Source: Inquilinus sp042743185
GTDB lineage: Bacteria > Pseudomonadota > Alphaproteobacteria > DSM-16000 > Inquilinaceae
Direction: 5' to 3'
Length of the DNA: 64,000 nucleotides
Assembly (NCBI RefSeq): GCF_042743185.1
Contig: NZ_JBHYMS010000036.1
Coordinates: 1-64,000, forward strand
Part shown: piece after piece, positions 26,823 through 34,429 of the stretch
Numbering within the stretch: position 1 is the stretch's first letter
How the letters are laid out: each line of letters begins with the position of its first letter
The notes under the pieces: model-generated
Databases searched by the model: none
Told to the model about the DNA's origin: nothing
The model's input: only the letters and a program-made list of their open reading frames with translations
Made by a program: the position numbers and the translations under genes

Positions 26823-28129
26823 GGCGGCTCGCCTTCCTGCTGCTGCTCCTGGCCCTGGCCGGTCGCGCCGCCGCGCAGGACAGCGATGTGCTGGTTCGGG
26901 TGACTGCGGATCCGGCGGAGGGTGCGGTGATCGGCCAGCGGATCCGCCTCTTCGTCGACGTGCTGTTCCCCCACGACATGCCGCATCCGCCGAAGGTGAC
27001 GGCGCCGGAGTTCCCGGGCGCCCAGCTGTTCCGCTTCGAGAGCCAGGCGACGACGATGAACGACCGGCTCGAAGGGCGCAGCTATGTCGGCCAGCGCTTC
27101 GAGTTCGCGCTCTATCCGCGCCGCGGCGGCAGCCTGACGCTTCCGGCCTTCGTCGCCACGCTTCTGGACCGGGCCGGCAATCCGGTGGGCAGCGCCCGCT
27201 CGGACCCGGCCTCGGTCGCCGTTGCGGTGCCGCCCGGCATCGATCCGTCGCAGCCCGTCGTCGCGTCCACGGATGTCTCGGCCGAGGAGCAATGGACGCC
27301 GGATCCGGCCAAGCCCTTCGTGGTCGGCGACGCGCTGAAGCGCAGCATGACGCGCACCGCCCTGGACGTGCCCGGCCTGGCGCTGGCCGCCCTCGATCCC
27401 TCGGCACCCGACGGCGTGCGCGCCTATGCCGACCCGCCGGAGATCGCCGACAGCATCGATCGCGGCGAGGTCACCGGCCGCCGCACCGATCGGGTGACGT
27501 ATGTCTTCGAACGGCCGGGCACGTATCGTCTGCCGGACACCGCGCAGATCTGGTGGGACCTGGACGACGGCACCGCGCGGATTGCGCAGGAACCGGGCGT
27601 GGAGGTGGTGGTGCAGGCGGCAGAAGCCGCCGCGGCGGGGATGCCGGACGCTGGCGATAGCCGTCGACCATGGCTGCCGATCGCCGGCGCCGTCCTGGTG
27701 CTGCTGGCGGCGGGCGCCCTCGGCTATCGCTATTGGACCGCCGCCATGTCCTGGTGGCGCCGCCGGCGCGAGGCCCGAGAGGACGGCGAGCCCGCGGTGT
27801 TTCGCAGGCTGCGGCGGGCCTGCCGGACGGGCGATGCGGCTGCGACCTGCCGGCTGCTGCACGCGTGGCTCTCCTGCCTGCCGGCCCGGCCCGGCCCAGA
27901 GCCGCAGGTGCAGGGCCGCGGCCGGGCGGATCTGGCGTCGCTCTATGCCCGGCTGCAGCAGGCGCTGTTCGCCTCGCGTGGCGAGACCTGGACGATGGAG
28001 GAGGGGCGTGCTCTGGCCCGCATTCTCATCGCCTGTCGCCGCGGGCTTCGCAGCAGGGAGCGGATACGATCGTCGACATTGCCCGATCTGAACCCAGGGC
28101 CGATGCTGCTCGATCCCAGCCGTCGATAG
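26819..28129 (+). CDS. BatD-family protein
   Basis: A 436-residue membrane-anchored periplasmic protein. It has a signal peptide at residues 1 to about 20 (LAFLLLLLALAGRAAAQ), tandem beta-rich domains with VRVTADPAEGAVIGQRIRL and FEFALYPRRGGSLTLPAF typical of BatD, one C-terminal membrane helix near residues 282-300 and a cytosolic tail. Start is GTG, overlapping the TPR stop (GTGA), with GGAGGG upstream. Upstream MoxR, DUF58 and BatA partners common in such clusters are absent here. Confidence 0.85.
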   Translation: MRRLAFLLLLLALAGRAAAQDSDVLVRVTADPAEGAVIGQRIRLFVDVLFPHDMPHPPKVTAPEFPGAQLFRFESQATTMNDRLEGRSYVGQRFEFALYPRRGGSLTLPAFVATLLDRAGNPVGSARSDPASVAVAVPPGIDPSQPVVASTDVSAEEQWTPDPAKPFVVGDALKRSMTRTALDVPGLALAALDPSAPDGVRAYADPPEIADSIDRGEVTGRRTDRVTYVFERPGTYRLPDTAQIWWDLDDGTARIAQEPGVEVVVQAAEAAAAGMPDAGDSRRPWLPIAGAVLVLLAAGALGYRYWTAAMSWWRRRREAREDGEPAVFRRLRRACRTGDAAATCRLLHAWLSCLPARPGPEPQVQGRGRADLASLYARLQQALFASRGETWTMEEGRALARILIACRRGLRSRERIRSSTLPDLNPGPMLLDPSRR

Positions 28130-28167
28130 GCTTTCCGAAGGGGGGATCTTCAAAGCCGCCGCTTGGT

Positions 28168-28190
28168 CCGGCTTAGGCGCCGGGGTTTTT
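28168..28190 (+). terminator. Possible Rho-independent terminator after Bat cluster
   Basis: A short CCGGC / GCCGG stem with a 6-nt loop followed by GG and TTTTT, 38 bp after the batD-like stop. The stem is short, so support is modest. Confidence 0.45.
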
Positions 28191-28285
28191 GCTTTGAGAC
28201 GCCGGGGCTCGGCATCTCTCGTCCGATCCGGTCTCCAGGCCACCGAGATCGGGACGCACGGATGCTCGACCTGCCGATCTGTGAT

Positions 28286-28993
28286 CTAAATTCCCATCGC
28301 CCGCTGGATCGATTGTGTCAGATGGGCTTTGAGCGCCGCCTCGGCAGCGTCCGGATCCCTCGCCAGGCAGGCCCCGAAGATCTCCAGATGCTCCGCCATC
28401 GTCCGCCGCACCTTCGCTGCGGAATAGGCGTAGTGATGATCCAGACGGATCAGCCGGATGTAGTCCTGCGTCTGCAGGAACGCCCTGCGCAGGAGGGGGT
28501 TGTCGAGCGCATCGATCGCGCCGAGATGGAGGCTGGCGTCGACTTCCTCGATCCGGCGCGCCAGGTCGCGGTCGACATCGGCACCATCGACCCAGCCGAT
28601 AGCCTCGCGATGCTGCGCGATCATCGCCTCGATCCGGTCGCGCGGCGCGGTCTCGGCGAAGTGCCGGATGGCGGGCGTCTCGAGGAACAGGCGCAGCTGG
28701 TAGGAGTTGCGGACCAGCGCCAGGTCCGGCTTGGCGATCTCGATGCCCGCGCGGGCCCGGATCGTCACCAGCCCTTCCGCCTGCAGCACCTGCAGCGCCT
28801 CCCGCAGCGGCCCCAGGGGCGAGCCGACGATCTCGACCAGCTCCGCCTGCGACATGAAGGCGCCGGGCTGCAGCCTGCGGTCGAACAACGCTTCCTTGAA
28901 CCGCTCATAGGCGATGCGGCTGAGATTCGGCGCGGCTTCGGCGCGCAGCGTCGGCGGGTGTTCGTCGGATGACCGTCTCGGGGTGCTGCTCAT
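28286..28993 (-). CDS. GntR-family regulator, FCD domain
   Basis: A 235-residue regulator. The winged helix occupies about residues 22-90 (ERFKEALFDRRLQPGAFMSQ, then SPLGPLREALQVLQAEGLV). An FCD domain follows, with LRLFLETPAIRHFAE, EVDASLHLGAIDAL and a C-terminal AEHLEIFGACLARD metal-site helix. It is divergent from the enolase-superfamily gene at 29090. The 96-bp gap holds a perfect 12-bp palindrome, so it probably controls that operon. Confidence 0.92.
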   Translation of the reverse strand: MSSTPRRSSDEHPPTLRAEAAPNLSRIAYERFKEALFDRRLQPGAFMSQAELVEIVGSPLGPLREALQVLQAEGLVTIRARAGIEIAKPDLALVRNSYQLRLFLETPAIRHFAETAPRDRIEAMIAQHREAIGWVDGADVDRDLARRIEEVDASLHLGAIDALDNPLLRRAFLQTQDYIRLIRLDHHYAYSAAKVRRTMAEHLEIFGACLARDPDAAEAALKAHLTQSIQRAMGI

Positions 28994-29040
28994 TTGCCTG
29001 ATGATTCAATTGCCACGTTTAGAAATATCTGTTAACTGAG

Positions 29041-29052
29041 TTGATATATCAA
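29041..29052. promoter_or_regulatory. Putative GntR operator palindrome
   Basis: TTGATATATCAA is a perfect 12-bp palindrome in the AT-rich gap between the divergent GntR regulator and the enolase-superfamily gene, 38-49 bp before the latter's ATG. The position fits a repressor site overlapping the promoter. Confidence 0.5.
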
Positions 29053-29089
29053 TAACTGACACACAAGACGGCGCATGGAGGAGCCCGGG

Positions 29090-30229
29090 ATGCGGCTGAC
29101 CGATTTCACCCTGACCCGCTTCCAGTTCGCCCGCGACCGGGTGATCGGCGACAGCCAGGTCCGCATCGCCCAGGCGCATATCGGCGTGGTCGAGCTGCAC
29201 ACCGATGACGGGCGCACCGGCACGGGCTTCTTCCACAGCCTCTTTCATCCGCTGCCGGCGCTGGCCGAGATCGAGCGGATCTTCGCCGAAGAGGCGTGGC
29301 CCGGCCTGGCGGGGCAGGCGCCGGCGGGGCTGATCCACCGCGTCACCCGGCCCCGCGGCGGCAACAACCGCCGGACGTCGCTCGGCTTCGAAGAAGCTGT
29401 GGCCCAGGCGCTGTGGGATCTCGCAGCCCAGGAGGCCGGCCTGCCGCTCTACCGCTATCTCGGCGGCAGCGATCCCAAGGTGCGGGTCTATGCCAGCGGC
29501 CTCGACTTCCACCTGACCGACGACGAGTACGCGTCGCTGTTCCGGCAAGCGCGGGACCAGGGCTATCGCGGCTTCAAGATCAAGGTCGGCCATCCCGACA
29601 TCGAATGGGATCTCCGGCGCCTGGCGCTGGTGGCCGAGATCGCCAAAGGCCACGGGCCGATCATGATCGATGCCAACGAGGCCTGGTCGCCGAAGGAGGC
29701 GATCCGGCGGCTCGACCGGTTCCGGCGCGCGGGTTTCGACATTCTCTGGGTCGAAGATCCCTGTTTGCGCGACGATTTCGACGGCCTGCGGGAGATCCGC
29801 CTGGCCGCGCCGCATGTGCTGGTCAATTCCGGCGAGTATCTCGACCTGCGCGGCAAGCGGCGGCTGCTGGAGGGCCGCGGCGCCGACCTCCTCAACGTCC
29901 ACGGCCATATCGGCGACGTGATGAAGGCTGGCTGGCTGGCGGCGGAGCACGGCGTCCCGGTGACGCTCGGCAACACCTCGCTGGAGATCGGGGTCCACCT
30001 GGCCGCCGCGCTGCCGGAGGCCGATTGGCTGGAATACTCGTTCCAGAACACCAACCACCTGGTCGAGCAGCCGATCGCCATGCGCGACGGCTATGCCTAC
30101 GCGCCGGACCGGCCGGGCCATGGCCTGGTGCTGTCCGCCGAGGCGCGGGCCGGGGCGGCACCGAAGGTGCTGCGGCCGGAGGAACTGCCGCCGGCCCCGG
30201 CGTCGACGCCGATCCGGCTCTCGACCTGA
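29090..30229 (+). CDS. Enolase-superfamily protein (mandelate racemase/MLE type, KxK)
   Basis: A 379-residue enolase-superfamily protein. The K-x-K catalytic pair is K163-I-K165 in FKIKVGHP. Metal ligands fit the Asp in MIDANEAW, the Glu in WVEDPC and the Glu in SGEYLDL. At the position where mandelate racemase-type enzymes have a general-acid His (xPH), this protein reads TLGNTSLEIG (G294-N295), so one acid/base residue appears to be lost. The second ATG (29090) was chosen because GGAGGAG precedes it. First gene of the sugar-type operon. Confidence 0.87.
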   Translation: MRLTDFTLTRFQFARDRVIGDSQVRIAQAHIGVVELHTDDGRTGTGFFHSLFHPLPALAEIERIFAEEAWPGLAGQAPAGLIHRVTRPRGGNNRRTSLGFEEAVAQALWDLAAQEAGLPLYRYLGGSDPKVRVYASGLDFHLTDDEYASLFRQARDQGYRGFKIKVGHPDIEWDLRRLALVAEIAKGHGPIMIDANEAWSPKEAIRRLDRFRRAGFDILWVEDPCLRDDFDGLREIRLAAPHVLVNSGEYLDLRGKRRLLEGRGADLLNVHGHIGDVMKAGWLAAEHGVPVTLGNTSLEIGVHLAAALPEADWLEYSFQNTNHLVEQPIAMRDGYAYAPDRPGHGLVLSAEARAGAAPKVLRPEELPPAPASTPIRLST

Positions 30230-30265
30230 GCAGATCCAAGAACGCAAAACAGGGGAGGACATGTC

Positions 30266-31510
30266 ATGCTCGTCGATCGGCGCACATTGCTGCGGACCGC
30301 CGCGGCCGTCCCGGTCCTGGCGCTCGCGCCGCGCCTCGCCCAGGCGGCGGCGGAAGGCCGCATCAACTACTGGCACCACCTGACCAGCGAGAGCGAGTTC
30401 AAGGGGCTGGAGGCGGTGATGGCGCTGTTCCGGCAACGCTATCCCGGCATCTCGCTGACCCAGGAGAACATCCCGAACCCGGAATACATGTCGAAGATCA
30501 CCGCGGCGGTGGTCTCGGGATCGAAGCCCGACACGGCGATGGTGATCGCCGAGCGGGTCAACGACATGGTCGGGATGGGCGGGCTGATCGACATCACCGA
30601 CCGGATCAAGGGCTGGGACAAGGCGGCGGCGTTCCCGGAGGACCGATGGAGCGGGGCGAGCGTCGGCGGCAAGGTCTACGGCGTCCCGGCCTTCACCTTC
30701 GTCGACTGGATGTACTACCGGAAGGACTGGTTCGACGAGGCCGGCATCAGCGGGCCGCCGAAGACCATGGCCGAATTCCAGGACGCCGCGATCAAGCTGA
30801 CCGACCCGGCGAAGGGCCGCTACGGCTTCGGCCTGCGCGGCGGGGCCGGCGGGTACCAGTACGTGGTCGACATGATCGAGAGCTTCGGCTCGCCGATCGT
30901 CGTCGACGGCAAGCCGGCGATGGACAAGCCCAAGGCCGTCGAGGCGGTCACCTTCCTGTCGGAGCTGTTCACGCGGCACAAGGTCTGCCCGCCCAGCGCC
31001 CCCAATGACAGCTACCGGCAGATCATGGAGGCGTTCAAGACGGGCCAGACCGCCATGGTCTGGCACCACACCGGATCGCTGGCGGAGATCTCCGGCGCGA
31101 TGAAGCCGGACCAGTTCATGACCGCGGTGCGCCCGGCCGGCCCCGCCGCCCACATCGCGCGGCTGACCTATCTGTTCAACGGCCTGATGTCGGACGCCAA
31201 TGCCGACGCCGCCTGGGCCTGGCTCGCCTTCTGGGCGGAGCCCGACGCAGCGATCGCGTTCCTGGAGCAGACGGGGTACTTCCCGGCCTCGCCGGAGACG
31301 GCGTCGGACAGCCGCATCACCGGCAACGCGCTGTACGGCGCCGCGGTGGAGACGACCAAATTCGGCCGCCTGCCGCCCAAATTTATCGGGTCCGCGGGAT
31401 GGAGCGACAATGTCGTGCTGCCCGAATTCCAGAAGGTGCTGGTCGGCCGGAGCACGCCGGAAGGCTGCGTCGACGCCCTGATGGCCGGCCTCGAGGCGGC
31501 CCTGCAATAA
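30266..31510 (+). CDS. Sugar-type ABC transporter substrate-binding protein (family 1)
   Basis: A 414-residue family 1 (UgpB/MalE-like) binding protein. The N-terminus DRRTLLRTAAAVPVLALAP resembles a twin-arginine signal, with cleavage near AQA at residue about 31. Typical features are YWHHLTSESEFKGLEAV, GLIDITDRIKGW, GVPAFTFVDWMYYRKDWF and GQTAMVWHHTGS. It lies between the two enolase-superfamily genes, so the ligand is likely a sugar acid or a related carboxylated sugar (inference). Confidence 0.92.
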   Translation: MLVDRRTLLRTAAAVPVLALAPRLAQAAAEGRINYWHHLTSESEFKGLEAVMALFRQRYPGISLTQENIPNPEYMSKITAAVVSGSKPDTAMVIAERVNDMVGMGGLIDITDRIKGWDKAAAFPEDRWSGASVGGKVYGVPAFTFVDWMYYRKDWFDEAGISGPPKTMAEFQDAAIKLTDPAKGRYGFGLRGGAGGYQYVVDMIESFGSPIVVDGKPAMDKPKAVEAVTFLSELFTRHKVCPPSAPNDSYRQIMEAFKTGQTAMVWHHTGSLAEISGAMKPDQFMTAVRPAGPAAHIARLTYLFNGLMSDANADAAWAWLAFWAEPDAAIAFLEQTGYFPASPETASDSRITGNALYGAAVETTKFGRLPPKFIGSAGWSDNVVLPEFQKVLVGRSTPEGCVDALMAGLEAALQ

Positions 31511-31542
31511 CGGCCGGGCAGGCCGTCCGAGGGAGGCATGGA

Positions 31543-32649
31543 ATGCGCATCGAGGACATCCGCTGCTGGGTGGTCGAGACCGAGCACCCGGCCCATCCCT
31601 ATCGCTGGCGCAACGGGCTGGCCGGATCCGGCGACGGCACGCGAGCGGACCGGAAGCCGCTGAAGGCCGTGATCCGGATGGACACCGATGCCGGCATCAC
31701 CGGCGCGATCGAGGTGACGAACGCCTGGGGCGCGATGAGCCTCGTCGATCGGCGGCTGAAGCGCCTGGTCGGCGAGAACCCGCTCCTGACCGAGCGGCTG
31801 TGGACGCTGATCTGGGAGATCGACCGGATCGATGAGATCCCGATGCCGCATCTCGGCATCGTCGACCTGCTCGCCTGGGACATCAAGGCCAAGGCCGCCG
31901 GCATGCCGCTGCACCAGCTGCTTGGCGGCCACGACCGCCGGGTGCCGGCCTATGCCTCCACGGTCACCTGGGATTCGATGGACGACTACGAGCGGCACAT
32001 CAAGGAGTGCATCGACGCCGGCTTCACCGCCTTCAAGCTGCATGCCTGGGGCGACGCGAAGGAGGACGCGGCCTTGTCCCGCAACCTCCGGCGCTGGGCC
32101 GGGCCCGGTGCGGTTCTGATGTTCGACGGCTCGGCCGGCTGGGACTACGTCACCGCCCTGAAATTCGGCCGGGTGCTCGAGGCGGAAGGCTTCCTCTGGT
32201 ACGAGGAGCCGATGCGGGAGTTCGAGCTGGGCTCGTACCGCAAGCTCTGCGACGCGCTCGACATCCCGGTCCTGGCGGCGGAGACCTCGGACGGCTGCCA
32301 TTGGAACATGGCCAGCTGGATCCAGGCCGGCGCTCTCGATATGGCGCGGACCAGCACCTTCTACAAAGGCGGCCTGACCGGCGCGGTCAAGATCGCGCAT
32401 CTGGCGGAGGCCCATGGCATGCGGGCCCAGGTGCACGGCATGGGCCTCGCCAACGCCCAGCTCTGCGCCGCCATCCGCAACAACGACTATTACGAGCAGC
32501 TGGTCATCTCGAGCGAGCAGATCGCGGGCCTCGGCAGCCTCGGGCCCCTGTCGGTCGAGGGCGGCGTGCTCACGGTGTCCGATCGACCGGGCATCGGCTT
32601 CGACTTCGACTGGGAGCGGATCGAGGCCACGGCCGTGGCACGGGCATGA
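31543..32649 (+). CDS. Enolase-superfamily dehydratase (mandelate racemase/MLE type, KxH motif)
   Basis: A 368-residue enzyme with catalytic K165-L-H167 in FKLHAWGD, Asp ligand in LMFDGSAGW, Glu ligands in WYEEPMREF and AAETSDG, and the general-acid His in QVHGMGLAN. The active site looks complete. It shares the KxH motif and overall layout with the dehydratase at 3014-4162, suggesting related substrates. GGGAGG stands before the ATG. The stop overlaps the permease start by 4 bp. Confidence 0.89.
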   Translation: MRIEDIRCWVVETEHPAHPYRWRNGLAGSGDGTRADRKPLKAVIRMDTDAGITGAIEVTNAWGAMSLVDRRLKRLVGENPLLTERLWTLIWEIDRIDEIPMPHLGIVDLLAWDIKAKAAGMPLHQLLGGHDRRVPAYASTVTWDSMDDYERHIKECIDAGFTAFKLHAWGDAKEDAALSRNLRRWAGPGAVLMFDGSAGWDYVTALKFGRVLEAEGFLWYEEPMREFELGSYRKLCDALDIPVLAAETSDGCHWNMASWIQAGALDMARTSTFYKGGLTGAVKIAHLAEAHGMRAQVHGMGLANAQLCAAIRNNDYYEQLVISSEQIAGLGSLGPLSVEGGVLTVSDRPGIGFDFDWERIEATAVARA

Positions 32650-33584
32650 CGGCGCTGGACCTGCCCTCGGCGCCCGCGCCCGCCCGCCGGCTCGGCCCCC
32701 TCGGCCGCCTGTCGGAAAGCCGGCGCTGGGCCTACTACCTGCTGCTTCCCAGCCTGGTGCTGATCCTGGCGGTCGTGCTGTACCCGACGCTGTGGGGCAT
32801 GGTGCTCAGCGTCCGCGAGATGAGGCTGAACCGGGTCGACCTCGGGACCGGCTTCGTCGGCCTCAAGCACTATGTCGCGCTGGTCCATGATCCGGTGTTC
32901 TGGCTGTCGCTGCAGAACACCGTCGTCTGGGTCGCGGGGGCCGCGAGCGGCGAGCTGCTGCTCGGGCTGCTGACGGCGCTGGTGCTCAACACCAGCCTGC
33001 CGGGCTTCCGCGTGTTCGGAGTCATGGTGCTGCTGCCCTGGTTCCTGCCGAATGTCGTCGCCGGCCATATGTGGGCGCTGATGCTGGATCCGCGCCTCGG
33101 CGTGCTCAACGACATCCTGGTGCGCGTGGGTGTGCTCGGCAGCTACAAGGCGTGGTTCGCGGATCCGGACATGGCGATGTTCGCCGCCATGGTGGTCGAG
33201 GTCTGGCACGGCTTTCCCTTCTTCGCGCTGCTGCTGCTGGCCGCCCTGAAGGGCATCCCCGGCGACCTCTACGAGGCGGCGGCGACCGACGGTGCCGGGC
33301 TGTGGCGCCAGTTCGTGCATATCACCCTGCCGCAGCTGCGGGTCGTGATCGTGGCGACCGTGGTGCTGCGCGTCATCAGCCTGGTGAACTCGCCCGACAT
33401 CCTGCTGATCCTGACCGGCGGCGGGCCGGGCCGCTCGACCCAGGTGCTGTCGCTCTATGCCTTCCTGAAGGCGAACAAGGAGTTCAACTTCGGCTACGCC
33501 AGCGCGCTGTCGGTGGTCATGTTCCTGCTGCTGATGGTGTTCAGCTACGCCTATGTGAAGCTCTCCAACGCGATGAGGGACTGA
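32646..33584 (+). CDS. Sugar-type ABC transporter permease (UgpA/MalF-like)
   Basis: A 312-residue six-helix permease. It begins with SRRWAYYLLLPSLVLILAVV and has FVGLKHYVAL. The docking loop is DLYEAAATDGAGLWRQFVHI, followed by TLPQLR. It is coupled to the dehydratase gene by ATGA and to the second permease by TGATG. No ATP-binding subunit is encoded in this operon; one of the MalK-type proteins at 38159 or 42861 may serve it. Confidence 0.94.
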   Translation: MTALDLPSAPAPARRLGPLGRLSESRRWAYYLLLPSLVLILAVVLYPTLWGMVLSVREMRLNRVDLGTGFVGLKHYVALVHDPVFWLSLQNTVVWVAGAASGELLLGLLTALVLNTSLPGFRVFGVMVLLPWFLPNVVAGHMWALMLDPRLGVLNDILVRVGVLGSYKAWFADPDMAMFAAMVVEVWHGFPFFALLLLAALKGIPGDLYEAAATDGAGLWRQFVHITLPQLRVVIVATVVLRVISLVNSPDILLILTGGGPGRSTQVLSLYAFLKANKEFNFGYASALSVVMFLLLMVFSYAYVKLSNAMRD

Positions 33585-34429
33585 TGCTTCGCAGCCGTTC
33601 CGCCCGGCGCCGGATCCATGTCCTGCTCTGCTACGCCGCCGCCCTGTCGATCGTGGCCTTCGCGATGTTTCCGGTGCTCTGGGCGCTCCTGACCTCTCTC
33701 AAGCCGGAATCCGACATCGTCACCGCCACGATCCAGTACATCCCAGCGAGGGTGACGTTCGAGAACTACGTCGCGATCTGGACGCGGTCCAACTTCCCCA
33801 CCCTGATCGTCAACAGCGCCGTGGTGACGCTGACGACCGTGGCGATCTGCGTCGTGATCGGGACACTCGCCTCCTATGCCGTCGCCCGCTATCGCTTCCG
33901 CGGCCGGCGCGAGCTGATGCTGTTCTACCTGGTGGTGCGGATGTTTCCGGCGGTCATGATCATCGTGCCGCTGTTCATCCTGATGCGCAGCGTCGGCCTG
34001 CTCGACAGCCGCCTCGGCCTGGCCCTGGCCTATACGACGTTCCTGCTGCCGGTCTTCATCTGGATGATGAAGGGATTCTTCGATGCGGTGCCGTCGGAGC
34101 TGGAGGACGCCGCCCGGATCGACGGCGCCTCCCGCATCGGCGCGATGCTCCGCATCGTCCTGCCGCTGGTGGCCGGCGGCCTCGTCGCCACCGCGGTCTT
34201 CGTGGCGATCGGGGCCTGGAACGAGTTCCTGTTCGCGCTGATGCTGACCACCAGCACCGGGTCGCGAACCTGGCCGGTCGGGCTGCAGCTCATGGTCGGG
34301 GAATTCCAGCTGCCCTGGGGCGCGCTCTCGGCCGGGGGCATCATCAGCATCGTGCCGGTCGTCGTGCTGTTCGCGATCGTGCAGCGGGCGATGGTGCGAG
34401 GCCTGACGGCCGGGGCGGTGAAGGGCTGA
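33584..34429 (+). CDS. Sugar-type ABC transporter permease (UgpE/MalG-like)
   Basis: A 281-residue permease with the MalG layout: AMFPVLWALLTSLKPESDIV near the N-terminus, then a docking loop SELEDAARIDGASRIGAMLR ahead of IVLPLVAGG, and a conserved AWNEFLFALMLT helix. Its TGA directly abuts the stop of the convergent aldehyde dehydrogenase gene (TGA|TCA), leaving no intergenic base. Confidence 0.94.
   Translation: MLRSRSARRRIHVLLCYAAALSIVAFAMFPVLWALLTSLKPESDIVTATIQYIPARVTFENYVAIWTRSNFPTLIVNSAVVTLTTVAICVVIGTLASYAVARYRFRGRRELMLFYLVVRMFPAVMIIVPLFILMRSVGLLDSRLGLALAYTTFLLPVFIWMMKGFFDAVPSELEDAARIDGASRIGAMLRIVLPLVAGGLVATAVFVAIGAWNEFLFALMLTTSTGSRTWPVGLQLMVGEFQLPWGALSAGGIISIVPVVVLFAIVQRAMVRGLTAGAVKG

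Noticed and set aside
28163..28972. Long plus-strand frame over the GntR gene
   Set aside because: Shadow frame in high-GC DNA; the reverse strand encodes a convincing GntR/FCD protein.
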